64,000 nt of DNA, from NCBI RefSeq assembly GCF_004571195.1, contig NZ_CP038271.1:2413001-2477000 (forward strand), in the 5' to 3' direction. Both the position numbers and the translations under genes were made by a program. Below, in pieces: positions 56,363 to 64,000 of this stretch. The first letter of the stretch is position 1. Each line of letters opens with the position of its first letter. The notes beneath the pieces are model-generated. The model was not told the DNA's origin, ran no database searches, and worked only from the letters and a program-made list of their open reading frames with translations. This DNA is from Legionella geestiana (lineage in GTDB: Bacteria > Pseudomonadota > Gammaproteobacteria > Legionellales > Legionellaceae).

Positions 56363-58786
56363 CTACATCATCCACTTATTATCGTTGTTATCGATAAACC
56401 CCGGCCTGAAAAACATTTTTTGATGCCGCACTACGTTTTCGAAGTCTTCTTTCGTCATGGGTTTACCGTAGAGGTATCCCTGTAGCTCATCACAATGGAG
56501 CGTTTCAAGAAACCGGTGCTGCTCCACCGTTTCTACGCCTTCAGCCGATACTGTGAGGTCGAGTCCCCGGCTCAGGGTAACGAGTGCTTCAACGATGGAG
56601 GCATCACTTTTTTGGTTGAGACAGTCATGAATAAAAGAGCGGTCAATTTTGAGCTTATCGACGCGAAAAGTTTTGAGGTTATTAAGGCCACTGTATCCAT
56701 GACCAAAATGATCGACCGATACTCGTACACCTGCCGCCTGCAGGGCCCTGACGATATCAAGTGAGCCATCTTGCTGCTGAATAACGACATTTTCACTGAT
56801 TTCAACTTCAAGCGTGCCGCGTGGAAGCTTTGTTTCTGCAAGTACCTTACTGATAAGCTCAACAAATTGTCGATGGTGAAATTGCGTGGCTGAAATATTG
56901 ACGGCCATGTGCGCGATGCTAAGACCTGCGTCTTGCCATGTCTTCGCCTGTTGGCAGGCTTCGCGTAAAATCCACCCGCCAAGCGGCACCATTAACCCAC
57001 GCTCTTCAGCATCTGGAATGAAGGATTCCGGCAGCAGAACACCTCGCTTCGGATGGCGCCAGCGTACCAGCGCCTCAGCACCCATAATCCTTCCGCTTGA
57101 GAGCGAAATAATGGGCTGGTAGAGCAGGAAGAACTCCTGTTTTTCAATTCCCTGCTGTAGCTCCGCTATTGATGCATTGGTTAATGGATTGCTGTCAAGC
57201 GTTTCATGATAAAAAACAAATCCATGACGGCCCTGTTCTTTGGCGCGGTACATGGCAATATCAGCATGTTTAAGCAGTGTTTCTGCGTCATTGCCATCCT
57301 CTGGATACAGGCTGATACCGATACTGGCGGAAATTTCAGCGCCTGCAGGAAGCACGCTGCGACAGTCTTCAGTAACACTGAGGATGCGTTCTGCCATGAG
57401 TTTAAAATCATCAAATTGATTGGCTGTAAAAAGAATGACAAATTCATCACCGCCAAAGCGTGATACGGTATCACATTCCCGCAAACAGTTTTTAACGCGA
57501 CTCGCTACTTCAACCAGTAACAAATCGCCCACGTCATGACCAAATTTATCGTTAATCAGTTTAAACTTGTCAAGATCCAGAAAAAGAATGCCCATGATGG
57601 ATTGTGTGCGGTGTGCAAAACGGATGGCCTGTTCCATGCGGTCGTACAGGATTGCGCGATTGGGTAACTGTGTCAGGAGGTCATGGCTTGCCTGGTAAAT
57701 CAGTTGTTGTTCCATGCCTTTTTGCAGGGTAATATCCTCAAAAATCCATATTCTGCCCATATTTTTATTGTCGATACGGCGCGGCCGTGAGGTAATGCGC
57801 AGGCATTTACCGTTTGGCATTTGCACATCTTCTACATAAACCCAGTCGTGGTTTTCTTTATTACGCTGAATACACTCTAGGAGCTTACCCGGTTCCTTAA
57901 GTTGGGTGGCAATTTCATTGAGAACCTGTTCAGCCGATTGCTCTACAAGGCGCGCTGCCGGGATTTCCCACATGTCCATGAACTGATGGTTACAAAAATC
58001 GATTTGACCATTATGGTTGGAAACAAGCATGGCTTCACCAGTTGACTCAAGCACCGAACGGGTAATGGCAAGACTCGCATTCAGTGCCTCTGTGCGATGA
58101 CTCACTTCTTCTTCAAGCAGCTGATTCACTGAAGCAAGATTAAGGTTATTACTGCGAAGGCTCATTGATTCTTTAACCAGTCTGTGAAAAAGCATGCAGA
58201 CCGTTCCCATCAGCAGCATATAAACGATGCTTGCGAATCCGATAATCGTATAAAAATCTCCCTGGCTGAAGAGCCACAGGGTAAAAGGCAGGAAGGCTGT
58301 TACGAGGAATACGGCATACAGCAGCATTACCGGCGAGTATATGGCGATTGCAGCGGTGGTCACCCCTGTGAGCATGAAGGCCACAAACACCTGTAGCGGC
58401 ATGCTCTCTGCAGGAATTAGAACCGAGCCGGCAATGCCCCACAGGATGCCGGAGCCTGCAACCAGAAGGATAAACAGCAGGCGTTTTTTGAAGGTCAGCG
58501 GCGCATGTGAATCAGGAAGCCGCATGAAGAGGTAGCGCAGCCCAATGGACGCCAAAACTGCGCCAAACCATGCCGTAAGCCATGGGCGAGGCATGGCTTC
58601 CTGTAAACCGATACATAGCAGGAGCGCCGCTGCAAACTCTGCAAAGAGAGCAGGTGGCAAATGCTGGCACACCAGACGGTACATTGAAGGTTGAGCGTCT
58701 GACAGCGTGCGCATTAACTGATTAAAAGCTGTAGAGTGTCCGTTATGCATGCTCGGAAAACTCTCATAATGATTTATATTTAGCAT
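56363..58786 (-). CDS. Membrane GGDEF/EAL protein with PAS domain
   Basis: An 807-aa cyclic-di-GMP turnover protein. Several membrane segments occupy residues about 40-210, then a coiled stretch and a PAS domain (about 230-350). The GGDEF domain has the canonical RFGGDEFVILF near 442, so a diguanylate cyclase is plausible. The EAL domain has AEALVRWRHP near 570, EISENV, KLKIDRSF, AEGVETVEQ and QGYLYGKP. The loop normally read as DDFGTG is DHFGHG near 691, changing the second metal-binding Asp to His, which may weaken phosphodiesterase activity. The signal sensed is unknown. It is transcribed alone, after phhB. Confidence 0.9.
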   Translation of the reverse strand: MLNINHYESFPSMHNGHSTAFNQLMRTLSDAQPSMYRLVCQHLPPALFAEFAAALLLCIGLQEAMPRPWLTAWFGAVLASIGLRYLFMRLPDSHAPLTFKKRLLFILLVAGSGILWGIAGSVLIPAESMPLQVFVAFMLTGVTTAAIAIYSPVMLLYAVFLVTAFLPFTLWLFSQGDFYTIIGFASIVYMLLMGTVCMLFHRLVKESMSLRSNNLNLASVNQLLEEEVSHRTEALNASLAITRSVLESTGEAMLVSNHNGQIDFCNHQFMDMWEIPAARLVEQSAEQVLNEIATQLKEPGKLLECIQRNKENHDWVYVEDVQMPNGKCLRITSRPRRIDNKNMGRIWIFEDITLQKGMEQQLIYQASHDLLTQLPNRAILYDRMEQAIRFAHRTQSIMGILFLDLDKFKLINDKFGHDVGDLLLVEVASRVKNCLRECDTVSRFGGDEFVILFTANQFDDFKLMAERILSVTEDCRSVLPAGAEISASIGISLYPEDGNDAETLLKHADIAMYRAKEQGRHGFVFYHETLDSNPLTNASIAELQQGIEKQEFFLLYQPIISLSSGRIMGAEALVRWRHPKRGVLLPESFIPDAEERGLMVPLGGWILREACQQAKTWQDAGLSIAHMAVNISATQFHHRQFVELISKVLAETKLPRGTLEVEISENVVIQQQDGSLDIVRALQAAGVRVSVDHFGHGYSGLNNLKTFRVDKLKIDRSFIHDCLNQKSDASIVEALVTLSRGLDLTVSAEGVETVEQHRFLETLHCDELQGYLYGKPMTKEDFENVVRHQKMFFRPGFIDNNDNKWMM

Positions 58787-58834
58787 TATAGTTCATTATG
58801 AGAGGGTTGGTTGCAGTCCTGGTGACGACAGTAT

Positions 58835-59173
58835 CTAATCCAGCAGCGCATCCGTTTTAGCAGCGCAGATAAAATCGTTGTGCGTGAGGCCCTGAAGCGC
58901 ATGTGTCATGAAATGCACCCGGCAGTAGTTATAGCCGGCTTCAAGATCAGGATGATGATTCTCGCTGTTCGCAATCCAGGCAAGTGCATTAACAAAACAC
59001 ATGGTTTCATAAAAATCCGCAAATCGAAATTCCCGGGTAATGCGGGTAGAATCAGCATTAACCGACCACAGTGGAGAGAGCTGTGGCAGAAGGTTTTTAA
59101 TCTGTTCAGGTGTCAGCGCGCTGCCGATGCCTTCGCACGCTTCACAGTGTTTGCTCTGTAAATCGCTCTTCAT
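58835..59173 (-). CDS. phhB: Pterin-4a-carbinolamine dehydratase
   Basis: PhhB recycles the tetrahydropterin cofactor of phenylalanine hydroxylase. The 112-aa product has the family signature ENHHPDLEAGYNYCRVHFMTHAL and a typical N-terminal LTPEQIKNLLPQL. It overlaps the 3' end of hisC by 32 bases, so the two are co-transcribed. No phhA is in the window. Confidence 0.92.
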   Translation of the reverse strand: MKSDLQSKHCEACEGIGSALTPEQIKNLLPQLSPLWSVNADSTRITREFRFADFYETMCFVNALAWIANSENHHPDLEAGYNYCRVHFMTHALQGLTHNDFICAAKTDALLD

Positions 59174-60305
59174 TTATTTGTTCCTTTTTTTTTAAGTAAG
59201 GATGCACTCTGGCGAGAGCATCCAGAAAACGCGCATTTTGTCCGGGCGTACCGGCACTGACTCGGATATGATGTGACAAACCATAGGGATGCAGCGGACG
59301 CACAATCACACCTTCCTGCAAGAGCGCGTGATAAAGTGGCAGGGTATCTTGTTTATAGTCAAAAAGCACGAAATTTGCGTGTGCCGGAAGTGAGGAAAAG
59401 CCAAGAGCAGAAAGGCCGCTCGTCAGTTGTTTCAGACCCGCGAGATTGTTCTGGCATGTTTTTTCAAGAAAAATCGCGTCATCAAGCGATGCAAGTCCGG
59501 CGTCAAGTGTTGCCTGACTGACGCCAAAGGGCAGTTTCGCCCGCATCATGATGGCGGCGACATCATTGCTCGCCACCGCATAGCCAAGGCGAAGCCCGGC
59601 AAGACCGTAGGCTTTTGAGAACGTACGGGTAATTACCAGGTTCGGAAAACGTTGAATCAACGGGAGCGTGTCGAGGCAATACGCCTCTGGTGTAAATTCA
59701 CGATATGCCTCGTCAATGACCACCAGTGTAGATTCCGGCACTGAATGCAGCAGCTTTTCAATGGCGTGTGGCGCAATGGCAAGACCCGTAGGATTATTGG
59801 GGTTTGCGAGAATCAGAAGGGCTGTTTCTGGTGTGCATGCTTCAATCAAGGCATCGATATCCACAGTCCAGTCGGGAAGCAGTGGTGTTTCTCGTACCGG
59901 AACGCCAAGCGTTTTCGCCTGGATGGCGTAGGTGCTGAAAGCAAGCGCGTGCGTCAGCAGATGTTTGTCGCGGTGAAGGGCAAAGCAGGTCAGCAGCAGA
60001 GTGGTGAGGTTATCCGTGCCGTTATTTAAGACCAGCTGTGTGTGTGTTATCCCAAGCCTTTCGGCAAGCACGCGCTGAAGGGCATGGTTTTCAGGAGAGG
60101 GATATGCCGCAATCCGTGCGGGAGTGAGACTTGCAAGCGTTTCAAGCACCCTCGGACTGCATCCCAGTGGATTCTCATTGCTGGCAAGTTTGACGATATC
60201 ATGAATTCCGAGTTCACGCTCAAGGCTTTCGGCAGACTTTCCCGGCACATAGGGCTTGAGTGTTTGTATGCCCTCGTGGGGCAGGAGAAAAAAATCGCAG
60301 GCCAT
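59142..60305 (-). CDS. hisC: Histidinol-phosphate aminotransferase
   Basis: A PLP-dependent fold type I aminotransferase that acts in histidine synthesis and, in some bacteria, on aromatic amino acids. The 387-aa product has KLASNENPLGCSPRVLE, LNNGTDNLTTLL, LANPNNPTGLAI, VIDEAYREF and the PLP lysine in RTFSKAYGLAGLRLGYA. Start ATG 60305 (MACDFFLLPHEGIQ) matches the family better than 60329. It is not in a his operon; linkage to phhB hints at a role with aromatic amino acids. Confidence 0.9.
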   Translation of the reverse strand: MACDFFLLPHEGIQTLKPYVPGKSAESLERELGIHDIVKLASNENPLGCSPRVLETLASLTPARIAAYPSPENHALQRVLAERLGITHTQLVLNNGTDNLTTLLLTCFALHRDKHLLTHALAFSTYAIQAKTLGVPVRETPLLPDWTVDIDALIEACTPETALLILANPNNPTGLAIAPHAIEKLLHSVPESTLVVIDEAYREFTPEAYCLDTLPLIQRFPNLVITRTFSKAYGLAGLRLGYAVASNDVAAIMMRAKLPFGVSQATLDAGLASLDDAIFLEKTCQNNLAGLKQLTSGLSALGFSSLPAHANFVLFDYKQDTLPLYHALLQEGVIVRPLHPYGLSHHIRVSAGTPGQNARFLDALARVHPYLKKKEQINEERFTEQTL

Positions 60306-60369
60306 TCGGACTCCTTTTGAAGGCAACACATCATCTTACAAAAAAAACGTCAGAATACAAAGGCGTATG

Positions 60370-60543
60370 GTAACTATTCACCACATTATGAATGCTTTAG
60401 GGGAAAAGTCAGATTTGAGTGCAGGTTGTGCGAACGCATTACAAAAAAAGCGCAGCATACACCGGTATGTGAGCAGTTTTTTGTGATGCGTTCGCACAAG
60501 ATGCGCCAAATATGGCTTTTCGGTGAACGTGGTGAATGGTTAC
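60370..60543. mobile_element. 174-bp MITE-like palindromic element, copy 2
   Basis: It differs from copy 1 at only about six positions. The ends are gtaactattcaccac and gtggtgaatggttac, with the same inner 20-bp hairpin (one change). It is flanked by an exact 8-bp direct repeat ggcgtatg (60362-60369 and 60544-60551), a clean target duplication. It sits between hisC and the minor pilin operon, with TTGACA directly after it. Confidence 0.9.
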
Positions 60544-60609
60544 GGCGTATGTTGACAATGAATACTGAATCCTTTTACCCTCCGCAGCGCAAGTCAACCG
60601 GAGGGATTC

Positions 60610-60783
60610 ATGGAAAAGGGATTTACGCTCCCGGAGGTGCTTATCGCCCTCTTCATCGTAAGTGGGGTGGGTCTTTTGCACACGCGCCACGTTCTGAAAG
60701 CCGCTGCTTTTATCGAGGAGAGTACCGACCGTTTGCAGCTCGAAATCGATGCTGCAAATCAGTATGAGCAGCACGCTTCATGA
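60610..60783 (+). CDS. Very short type IV prepilin-like protein, 57 aa
   Basis: The product begins MEKGFTLPEVLIALFIVSGVGLL, a textbook prepilin peptidase site (cleavage after the first Gly, Glu at mature +5) and membrane helix. Only about 30 residues follow, ending AANQYEQHAS. GGAGG lies 5 bases before the ATG, and the stop overlaps the next pilin gene by ATGA. In minor pilin operons this slot is held by PilV/FimT-like proteins of 150 aa or more. It is either a truncated minor pilin or a natural helix-only subunit; the frame is intact and coupled to its neighbour. Confidence 0.82.
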   Translation: MEKGFTLPEVLIALFIVSGVGLLHTRHVLKAAAFIEESTDRLQLEIDAANQYEQHAS

Positions 60784-61439
60784 GGCGCGCTCGCGGTATC
60801 GGGCTTGCTGAAGTACTGATAAGTCTTTTTCTCGCAAGTCTCCTGCTCGTCATGGTTACGCAGCACTACGCGGAAATTGCATTAAAGACGCGCCATTTTC
60901 ACGCGCTTGTCAATGAAAAAACGGAACTGTTGCAGGTAGTCACCTTTTTACGAGAGCGCATTCGCAATGCCGGCTTTCTGCCCTGTGTTTCCCTGAACCG
61001 GCTCTCAATGCCACCCGTTAAAGCCGTGGAAGTATCTGGTGACACACTCATACTTAGAAGCATGAGCCCCAATTATCAGGAAGCTGCATTTTCACGTGGC
61101 GAGCGCCTTTCTAACGCACATTTTGCCGATAAGCCCGTGATTATTGCCGATTGCCTGAAGGCTGAGGTACAGACAGCTTCAGCAAGGTCCCCGTTAACGG
61201 CCGATTGTACCCGCTTTTGTCACATCGGCGAGCTGCTCGAAGAGCGTTTTTATGTGAAGCGGGATTCGTCCGGCAGCAAGGCTTTAATGTATGCGGCCTC
61301 GCATCCCGAAGTCTTGACGAACGCCATAACCGATTTTAAGGCACGTATTATCCCTGTGAACGGGCTTAAGCAGGTAGAAGTGGTATTAACCCTTTTAAGC
61401 GGGCAAACCCTTACCGTAAACACCCGGGTGCGGGCATGA
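60780..61439 (+). CDS. pilW: Type IV pilus minor pilin, PilW-like
   Basis: The 219-aa product has a prepilin N-terminus (GIGLAEVLISLFLASLLLVMV) with the conserved Glu, then a soluble domain with several cysteines. Size, position as second gene and the RERIRNAGF segment resemble PilW. Minor pilins form the priming tip of the pilus. It overlaps both neighbours by 4 bases. Confidence 0.8.
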   Translation: MRRARGIGLAEVLISLFLASLLLVMVTQHYAEIALKTRHFHALVNEKTELLQVVTFLRERIRNAGFLPCVSLNRLSMPPVKAVEVSGDTLILRSMSPNYQEAAFSRGERLSNAHFADKPVIIADCLKAEVQTASARSPLTADCTRFCHIGELLEERFYVKRDSSGSKALMYAASHPEVLTNAITDFKARIIPVNGLKQVEVVLTLLSGQTLTVNTRVRA

Positions 61440-61933
61440 TGCGCGTGCGCGGATTCATTCTACCGGTGTGCCTGTTGATTTTGGGGCTTGCAAGCCTCCT
61501 TACTCTCTCGCTCTGGCAGGGGGTTATCAATGCCGAGGAAAGTATCGCGGAGTTTGCAGCAATGCGCGAGCGTTTTGAAATAATGGACCGCATAGCCCTC
61601 ACTCCAGTCAGCGAGCTTGCATCCATTAACTGTATTCATGCCGATAATCGCTGGCAAACGCTGGTGAGGGCGCTTCGTGAGGGGGGAGGCTGTCGAGTGG
61701 AAAGCCTTGATGGGCATGCATATTACCTGCTTCAGGATTTAGGGGAGGATGCCTGTCTGCGGGTCGGCGATAGTGCTGCTCATCACTGGAGGGTGGCGGT
61801 CATTGATGAAACCCGCCGAGGTCAGGTGCTGATGACGCACCAGATTATAAGGGGAAGTTCGATGCCCTGCTCACGTCTTAATGCGCATCAGGTGGCGTCA
61901 GGGGTTGTGAGCTGGCACGTGCTGCAGGTGTAA
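61436..61933 (+). CDS. Type IV pilus minor pilin, PilX-like
   Basis: The 165-aa product starts MMRVRGFILPVCLLILGLASLLTL, the Gly-Phe-x-Leu-Pro form used by PilX/GspK-like minor pilins, which often lack the Glu at +5, as here. The rest is a small soluble domain with four cysteines. It is the last gene of the three-gene pilin unit. No pilY1 adhesin gene follows, unlike in many type IV pilus clusters. Confidence 0.75.
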   Translation: MMRVRGFILPVCLLILGLASLLTLSLWQGVINAEESIAEFAAMRERFEIMDRIALTPVSELASINCIHADNRWQTLVRALREGGGCRVESLDGHAYYLLQDLGEDACLRVGDSAAHHWRVAVIDETRRGQVLMTHQIIRGSSMPCSRLNAHQVASGVVSWHVLQV

Positions 61934-62016
61934 TAAATTTCTATCAAGCAACATCACAGAGGATTTTTCGCTGCTTTCCTGCTACCATGCGCGTGGGTTT
62001 TAAGGGAGAAAAGGGC

Positions 62017-62733
62017 GTGAATAACTGGATAATACAGGTACATCCAGAATGGCATGACATTGTAAGCGAGGCGCTTCTTGCCATGGATGCAGACTATTGT
62101 CATGCGCTGATGCAGAGTAGCGACTGGCTGCCTGGCAATCACGCGCTTTTGAAAGCCTTTAGCCTGCCTTTGTCTGAAACGCGCTATTTACTGCTTGGTG
62201 AATCCCCCTATCCGAGGCAGGAATCCGCCAATGGCTATGCATTCTGGGACGCTGCTGTCGGTTCACTCTGGAGTGAAACCGGCATGAGCAAAGCAGTTAA
62301 TCGCGCGACCTCCCTGCGCAACTGGATTAAGATGTTTCTTTTTGCCCGCGGCGACCTGCACGAGGATTTTTCGCAGGAAGCGATTCGTCTGCTGGATAAA
62401 AGCCCTTACTGTCAGACATTGGATGAATTGTTTTTTGCTTTTATGCGAAACGGTTTTTTGTTGTTAAACGCAACACTCGCCTTTAGTCCCGGCAAAGTGC
62501 GTCAGCACGCACGCCACTGGCAGCCGTTTTTGCAGACTTTGATTAAAGCACTTGCCCGCAGACGGCACATGCTTGAGCTGGTGCTCCTTGGCCGGATTGC
62601 AGAAGCGGTGCCAATGGAGGTGCCTTTTCGCCGTCTTGTCGCTCTGCATCCATATAACCTGGGTTTCATCACGCACCCTGACGTGGTAGATTTCTTTAAA
62701 CCCTTTGATTTGTTGACTCGAAATGACCAGTAG
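62017..62733 (+). CDS. Uracil-DNA glycosylase-like protein with altered active site
   Basis: The 238-aa protein keeps the family 1 UDG layout: LLLGESPYPRQESANGYAF (near 58-76) in place of GQDPYH...QAxGLCFS, LLLNATLAFSPGKVRQHARHWQPF in place of the LLLN...H segment, and HPYNLGF near 211 in place of HPSPLS. The water-activating Asp of GQDPY is Ser and the following His is Pro, so uracil excision is doubtful. GTG 62017 is chosen because AAGGGAG lies 8 bases upstream; an ATG at 61987 is also in frame. It overlaps ubiG by 11 bases. The role is unknown. Confidence 0.7.
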   Translation: MNNWIIQVHPEWHDIVSEALLAMDADYCHALMQSSDWLPGNHALLKAFSLPLSETRYLLLGESPYPRQESANGYAFWDAAVGSLWSETGMSKAVNRATSLRNWIKMFLFARGDLHEDFSQEAIRLLDKSPYCQTLDELFFAFMRNGFLLLNATLAFSPGKVRQHARHWQPFLQTLIKALARRRHMLELVLLGRIAEAVPMEVPFRRLVALHPYNLGFITHPDVVDFFKPFDLLTRNDQ

Positions 62734-63412
62734 CGCCAATCCGCATGAAATAGCCCGATTTGCTGAACTCTCCGACACCTGGTGGGATACATCGGGGCCA
62801 CTTAAAACCCTGCACGATATCAACCCGGCGCGCCTTGCCTTTGTTGAAAAACACCTGAAGCTTGCTGACAGCCGTATTCTCGATGTCGGATGCGGAGGCG
62901 GTATTCTTGCCGAAGCAATGGCACGACGGCGAGCCATCGTCACCGGAATAGATGCAGAGCCGGGAGCCATTGAGGCAGCCCGTGCGCACGCAAAAGCTCA
63001 GGATGTATCCCTGAGCTACCATTGCGCACTTTTGGAGACCTTTGAGGAAGAGGGCTTTGATGCCATCACCTGCATGGAAATGCTGGAACACGTCGATGAA
63101 CCGCAAACCATTATTACCGCCTGTGCCGCCCGCGTTAACAGCGGGGGATATGTGTTTTTATCGACAATTAACCGCACTGCGCGCGCGTGGCTGACTGCGG
63201 TAGTGGGGGCTGAGTACCTTCTCAGGCTGCTGCCGCGACAGACCCATGACTTTCAAAAGTTTATCACGCCAGGTGAACTGGCGGCCATGGCGCGTGCCGC
63301 AGGTCTCGACCCGGTGTCTGAAAGCGGCATGGCCTACAATCCGTTCAAACGCCGGGCGCAATTGTGTCGGGATGTGTCGGTCAATTATCTCCTGGCCTGC
63401 CGCAAACCCTGA
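62723..63412 (+). CDS. ubiG: Ubiquinone biosynthesis O-methyltransferase
   Basis: UbiG carries out both O-methylations in ubiquinone synthesis. The 229-aa product has ELSDTWWDTSGPLKTLHDINPARL at the front, SAM-binding motif ILDVGCGGGILAE near residue 52, post-motifs EMLEHVDEP and FLSTINRT, and the C-terminal THDFQKFITPGEL. All are typical. Confidence 0.95.
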   Translation: MTSSANPHEIARFAELSDTWWDTSGPLKTLHDINPARLAFVEKHLKLADSRILDVGCGGGILAEAMARRRAIVTGIDAEPGAIEAARAHAKAQDVSLSYHCALLETFEEEGFDAITCMEMLEHVDEPQTIITACAARVNSGGYVFLSTINRTARAWLTAVVGAEYLLRLLPRQTHDFQKFITPGELAAMARAAGLDPVSESGMAYNPFKRRAQLCRDVSVNYLLACRKP

Positions 63413-63425
63413 TTGATGACACGCC

Positions 63426-63797
63426 CTAACCAGACTGCTTTTTGGCCGTGTAGCGTGCCACATGACGCTGGTGAGCGTAATGCGCCTGATCAGGTGTTAC
63501 TACATCGACTTCATTACCGTAAAGGTCAACGCGTGCTGCAAGCGCTTTCTGGCAGCTGAGATATGCAGGTGAAGCACTGTAGTAGCTTAAGGCTTCCCGC
63601 AGCGCTTTTTTGCTGAACGGCGGGCTTTCAAGACGCTCCCAGAATTCCACGATATCTTCAAATATACCGATTTTAAGCGGTCTTATCTGCGAGGGTTTGC
63701 GAAAAAATGCCTCGGGAAAATGATCTGAAAGCCAGTCGATAATGCGCAATTTTTCTTTTTTTGCCGCTTCCTTTGCAGGACAACTCTGTGGATTCAT
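63426..63797 (-). CDS. Minimal ProQ/FinO-domain RNA chaperone
   Basis: A 123-aa protein made almost only of the FinO/ProQ fold: IIDWLSDHFPEAFFRKPSQIRPLKIGIFEDI, then SKKALREALSYYSASPAYLSCQKALAARVDLYG. Such proteins bind structured 3' ends of sRNAs and mRNAs. It has neither the long linker nor the Tudor-like C-terminus of E. coli ProQ. Legionella has several ProQ-family proteins, one of which (RocC) represses competence; RocC is longer, so this is a different member. It converges on ubiG with a 13-base gap. Confidence 0.9.
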   Translation of the reverse strand: MNPQSCPAKEAAKKEKLRIIDWLSDHFPEAFFRKPSQIRPLKIGIFEDIVEFWERLESPPFSKKALREALSYYSASPAYLSCQKALAARVDLYGNEVDVVTPDQAHYAHQRHVARYTAKKQSG

Positions 63798-64000
63798 GGC
63801 AAGCCCTGATACAATTAAAACCAGAGTAAACTACCACAACTGTATAATTTGGCAACTGTGGACGACATAACTTTTATCTGTCAGCCTCCGGGGCGTGTCT
63901 TCGTTATCATGATGTGAAGCGGGCAGTGCCCCAAGAAATTTCTCAATTAACAAGACGAAATTCGGAAGAAATGCGCGCGAATGCACCGATAAATTTTATA

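Noticed and set aside
63415-63905. A composite transposon carrying the ProQ-like gene between gacacgccc and gggcgtgtc
   Set aside because: The repeats are short (about 9-12 bases), and their orientation relative to the 154-bp element suggests two separate remnants facing away from the gene.

Overview
The window is bacterial chromosome from a gammaproteobacterium, most likely Legionella or a close relative. Pointers to that group are the core gene orders (pilQ-aroK-aroB-damX, queA-x-yajC-secD-secF, era-recO-pdxJ, lptF-lptG), a type II secretion gspL/gspM pair, a PTP-type phytase, a short ProQ/FinO protein, and several large orphan proteins with poly-serine linkers or eukaryote-like domains of the kind that Dot/Icm-secreted proteins carry. 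Base composition looks close to 50% GC, higher than L. pneumophila. The genus call is an inference from gene content; no database search was possible.

Layout. 1-8.4 kb is housekeeping: the end of pilQ, aroK, aroB, a DamX-like SPOR protein, a universal stress protein, ribF, ileS and lspA. 8.4-23.1 kb is accessory: one or two very small genes, two tandem giant paralogous proteins (about 1360 and 1743 aa) that join a RelE/ParE-like N-terminus to an SF1 helicase core and a long helical C-terminal half, a type IV pilin, a 1015-aa membrane protein with no recognised family, and a solitary DNA cytosine methyltransferase. 23.1-32.3 kb is core again: era-recO-pdxJ, a two-gene 2-oxoacid:acceptor oxidoreductase, holC-pepA (reverse) and lptF-lptG. 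32.4-33.6 kb holds one tRNA-Ala and two tRNA-Glu genes followed by two tandem arrays, eight copies of a 7-mer and about six copies of a 128-130 bp unit, ending against dgt.

35.1-39.1 kb carries a SPOR lipoprotein, a secreted phytase-like phosphatase and two AT-rich paralogous proteins that look like secreted effectors. 39.1-44.5 kb has gspM/gspL, mltB, lepA and lepB. At 44.5-47.7 kb a reverse-strand gene, predicted to encode HAD-like, helical-repeat and adenosine-deaminase-like regions, is split by an IS4-family element with a 9-bp target duplication; removing the element and one duplication restores a single frame of 660 codons. rnc, yheS and queA follow. The position normally held by tgt is taken by a shortened Tgt homologue that lacks both catalytic aspartates. 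Then come yajC-secD-secF, a GGDEF/EAL protein, phhB, hisC, a minor pilin operon whose first gene encodes only 57 aa, a uracil-DNA-glycosylase-like protein, ubiG and a minimal ProQ/FinO protein.

Mobile and repeated DNA is a main theme. Besides the IS, there are two near-identical 174-bp palindromic elements, each with a 7-8 bp target duplication; a 401-bp element with long imperfect inverted ends; and a 154-bp snap-back element that supplies the last codons of the Tgt-like gene. The strongest candidates for undescribed biology are the RelE-like/helicase pair, the IS-split HAD-deaminase protein, the paralogous AT-rich pair and the catalytically stripped Tgt homologue.
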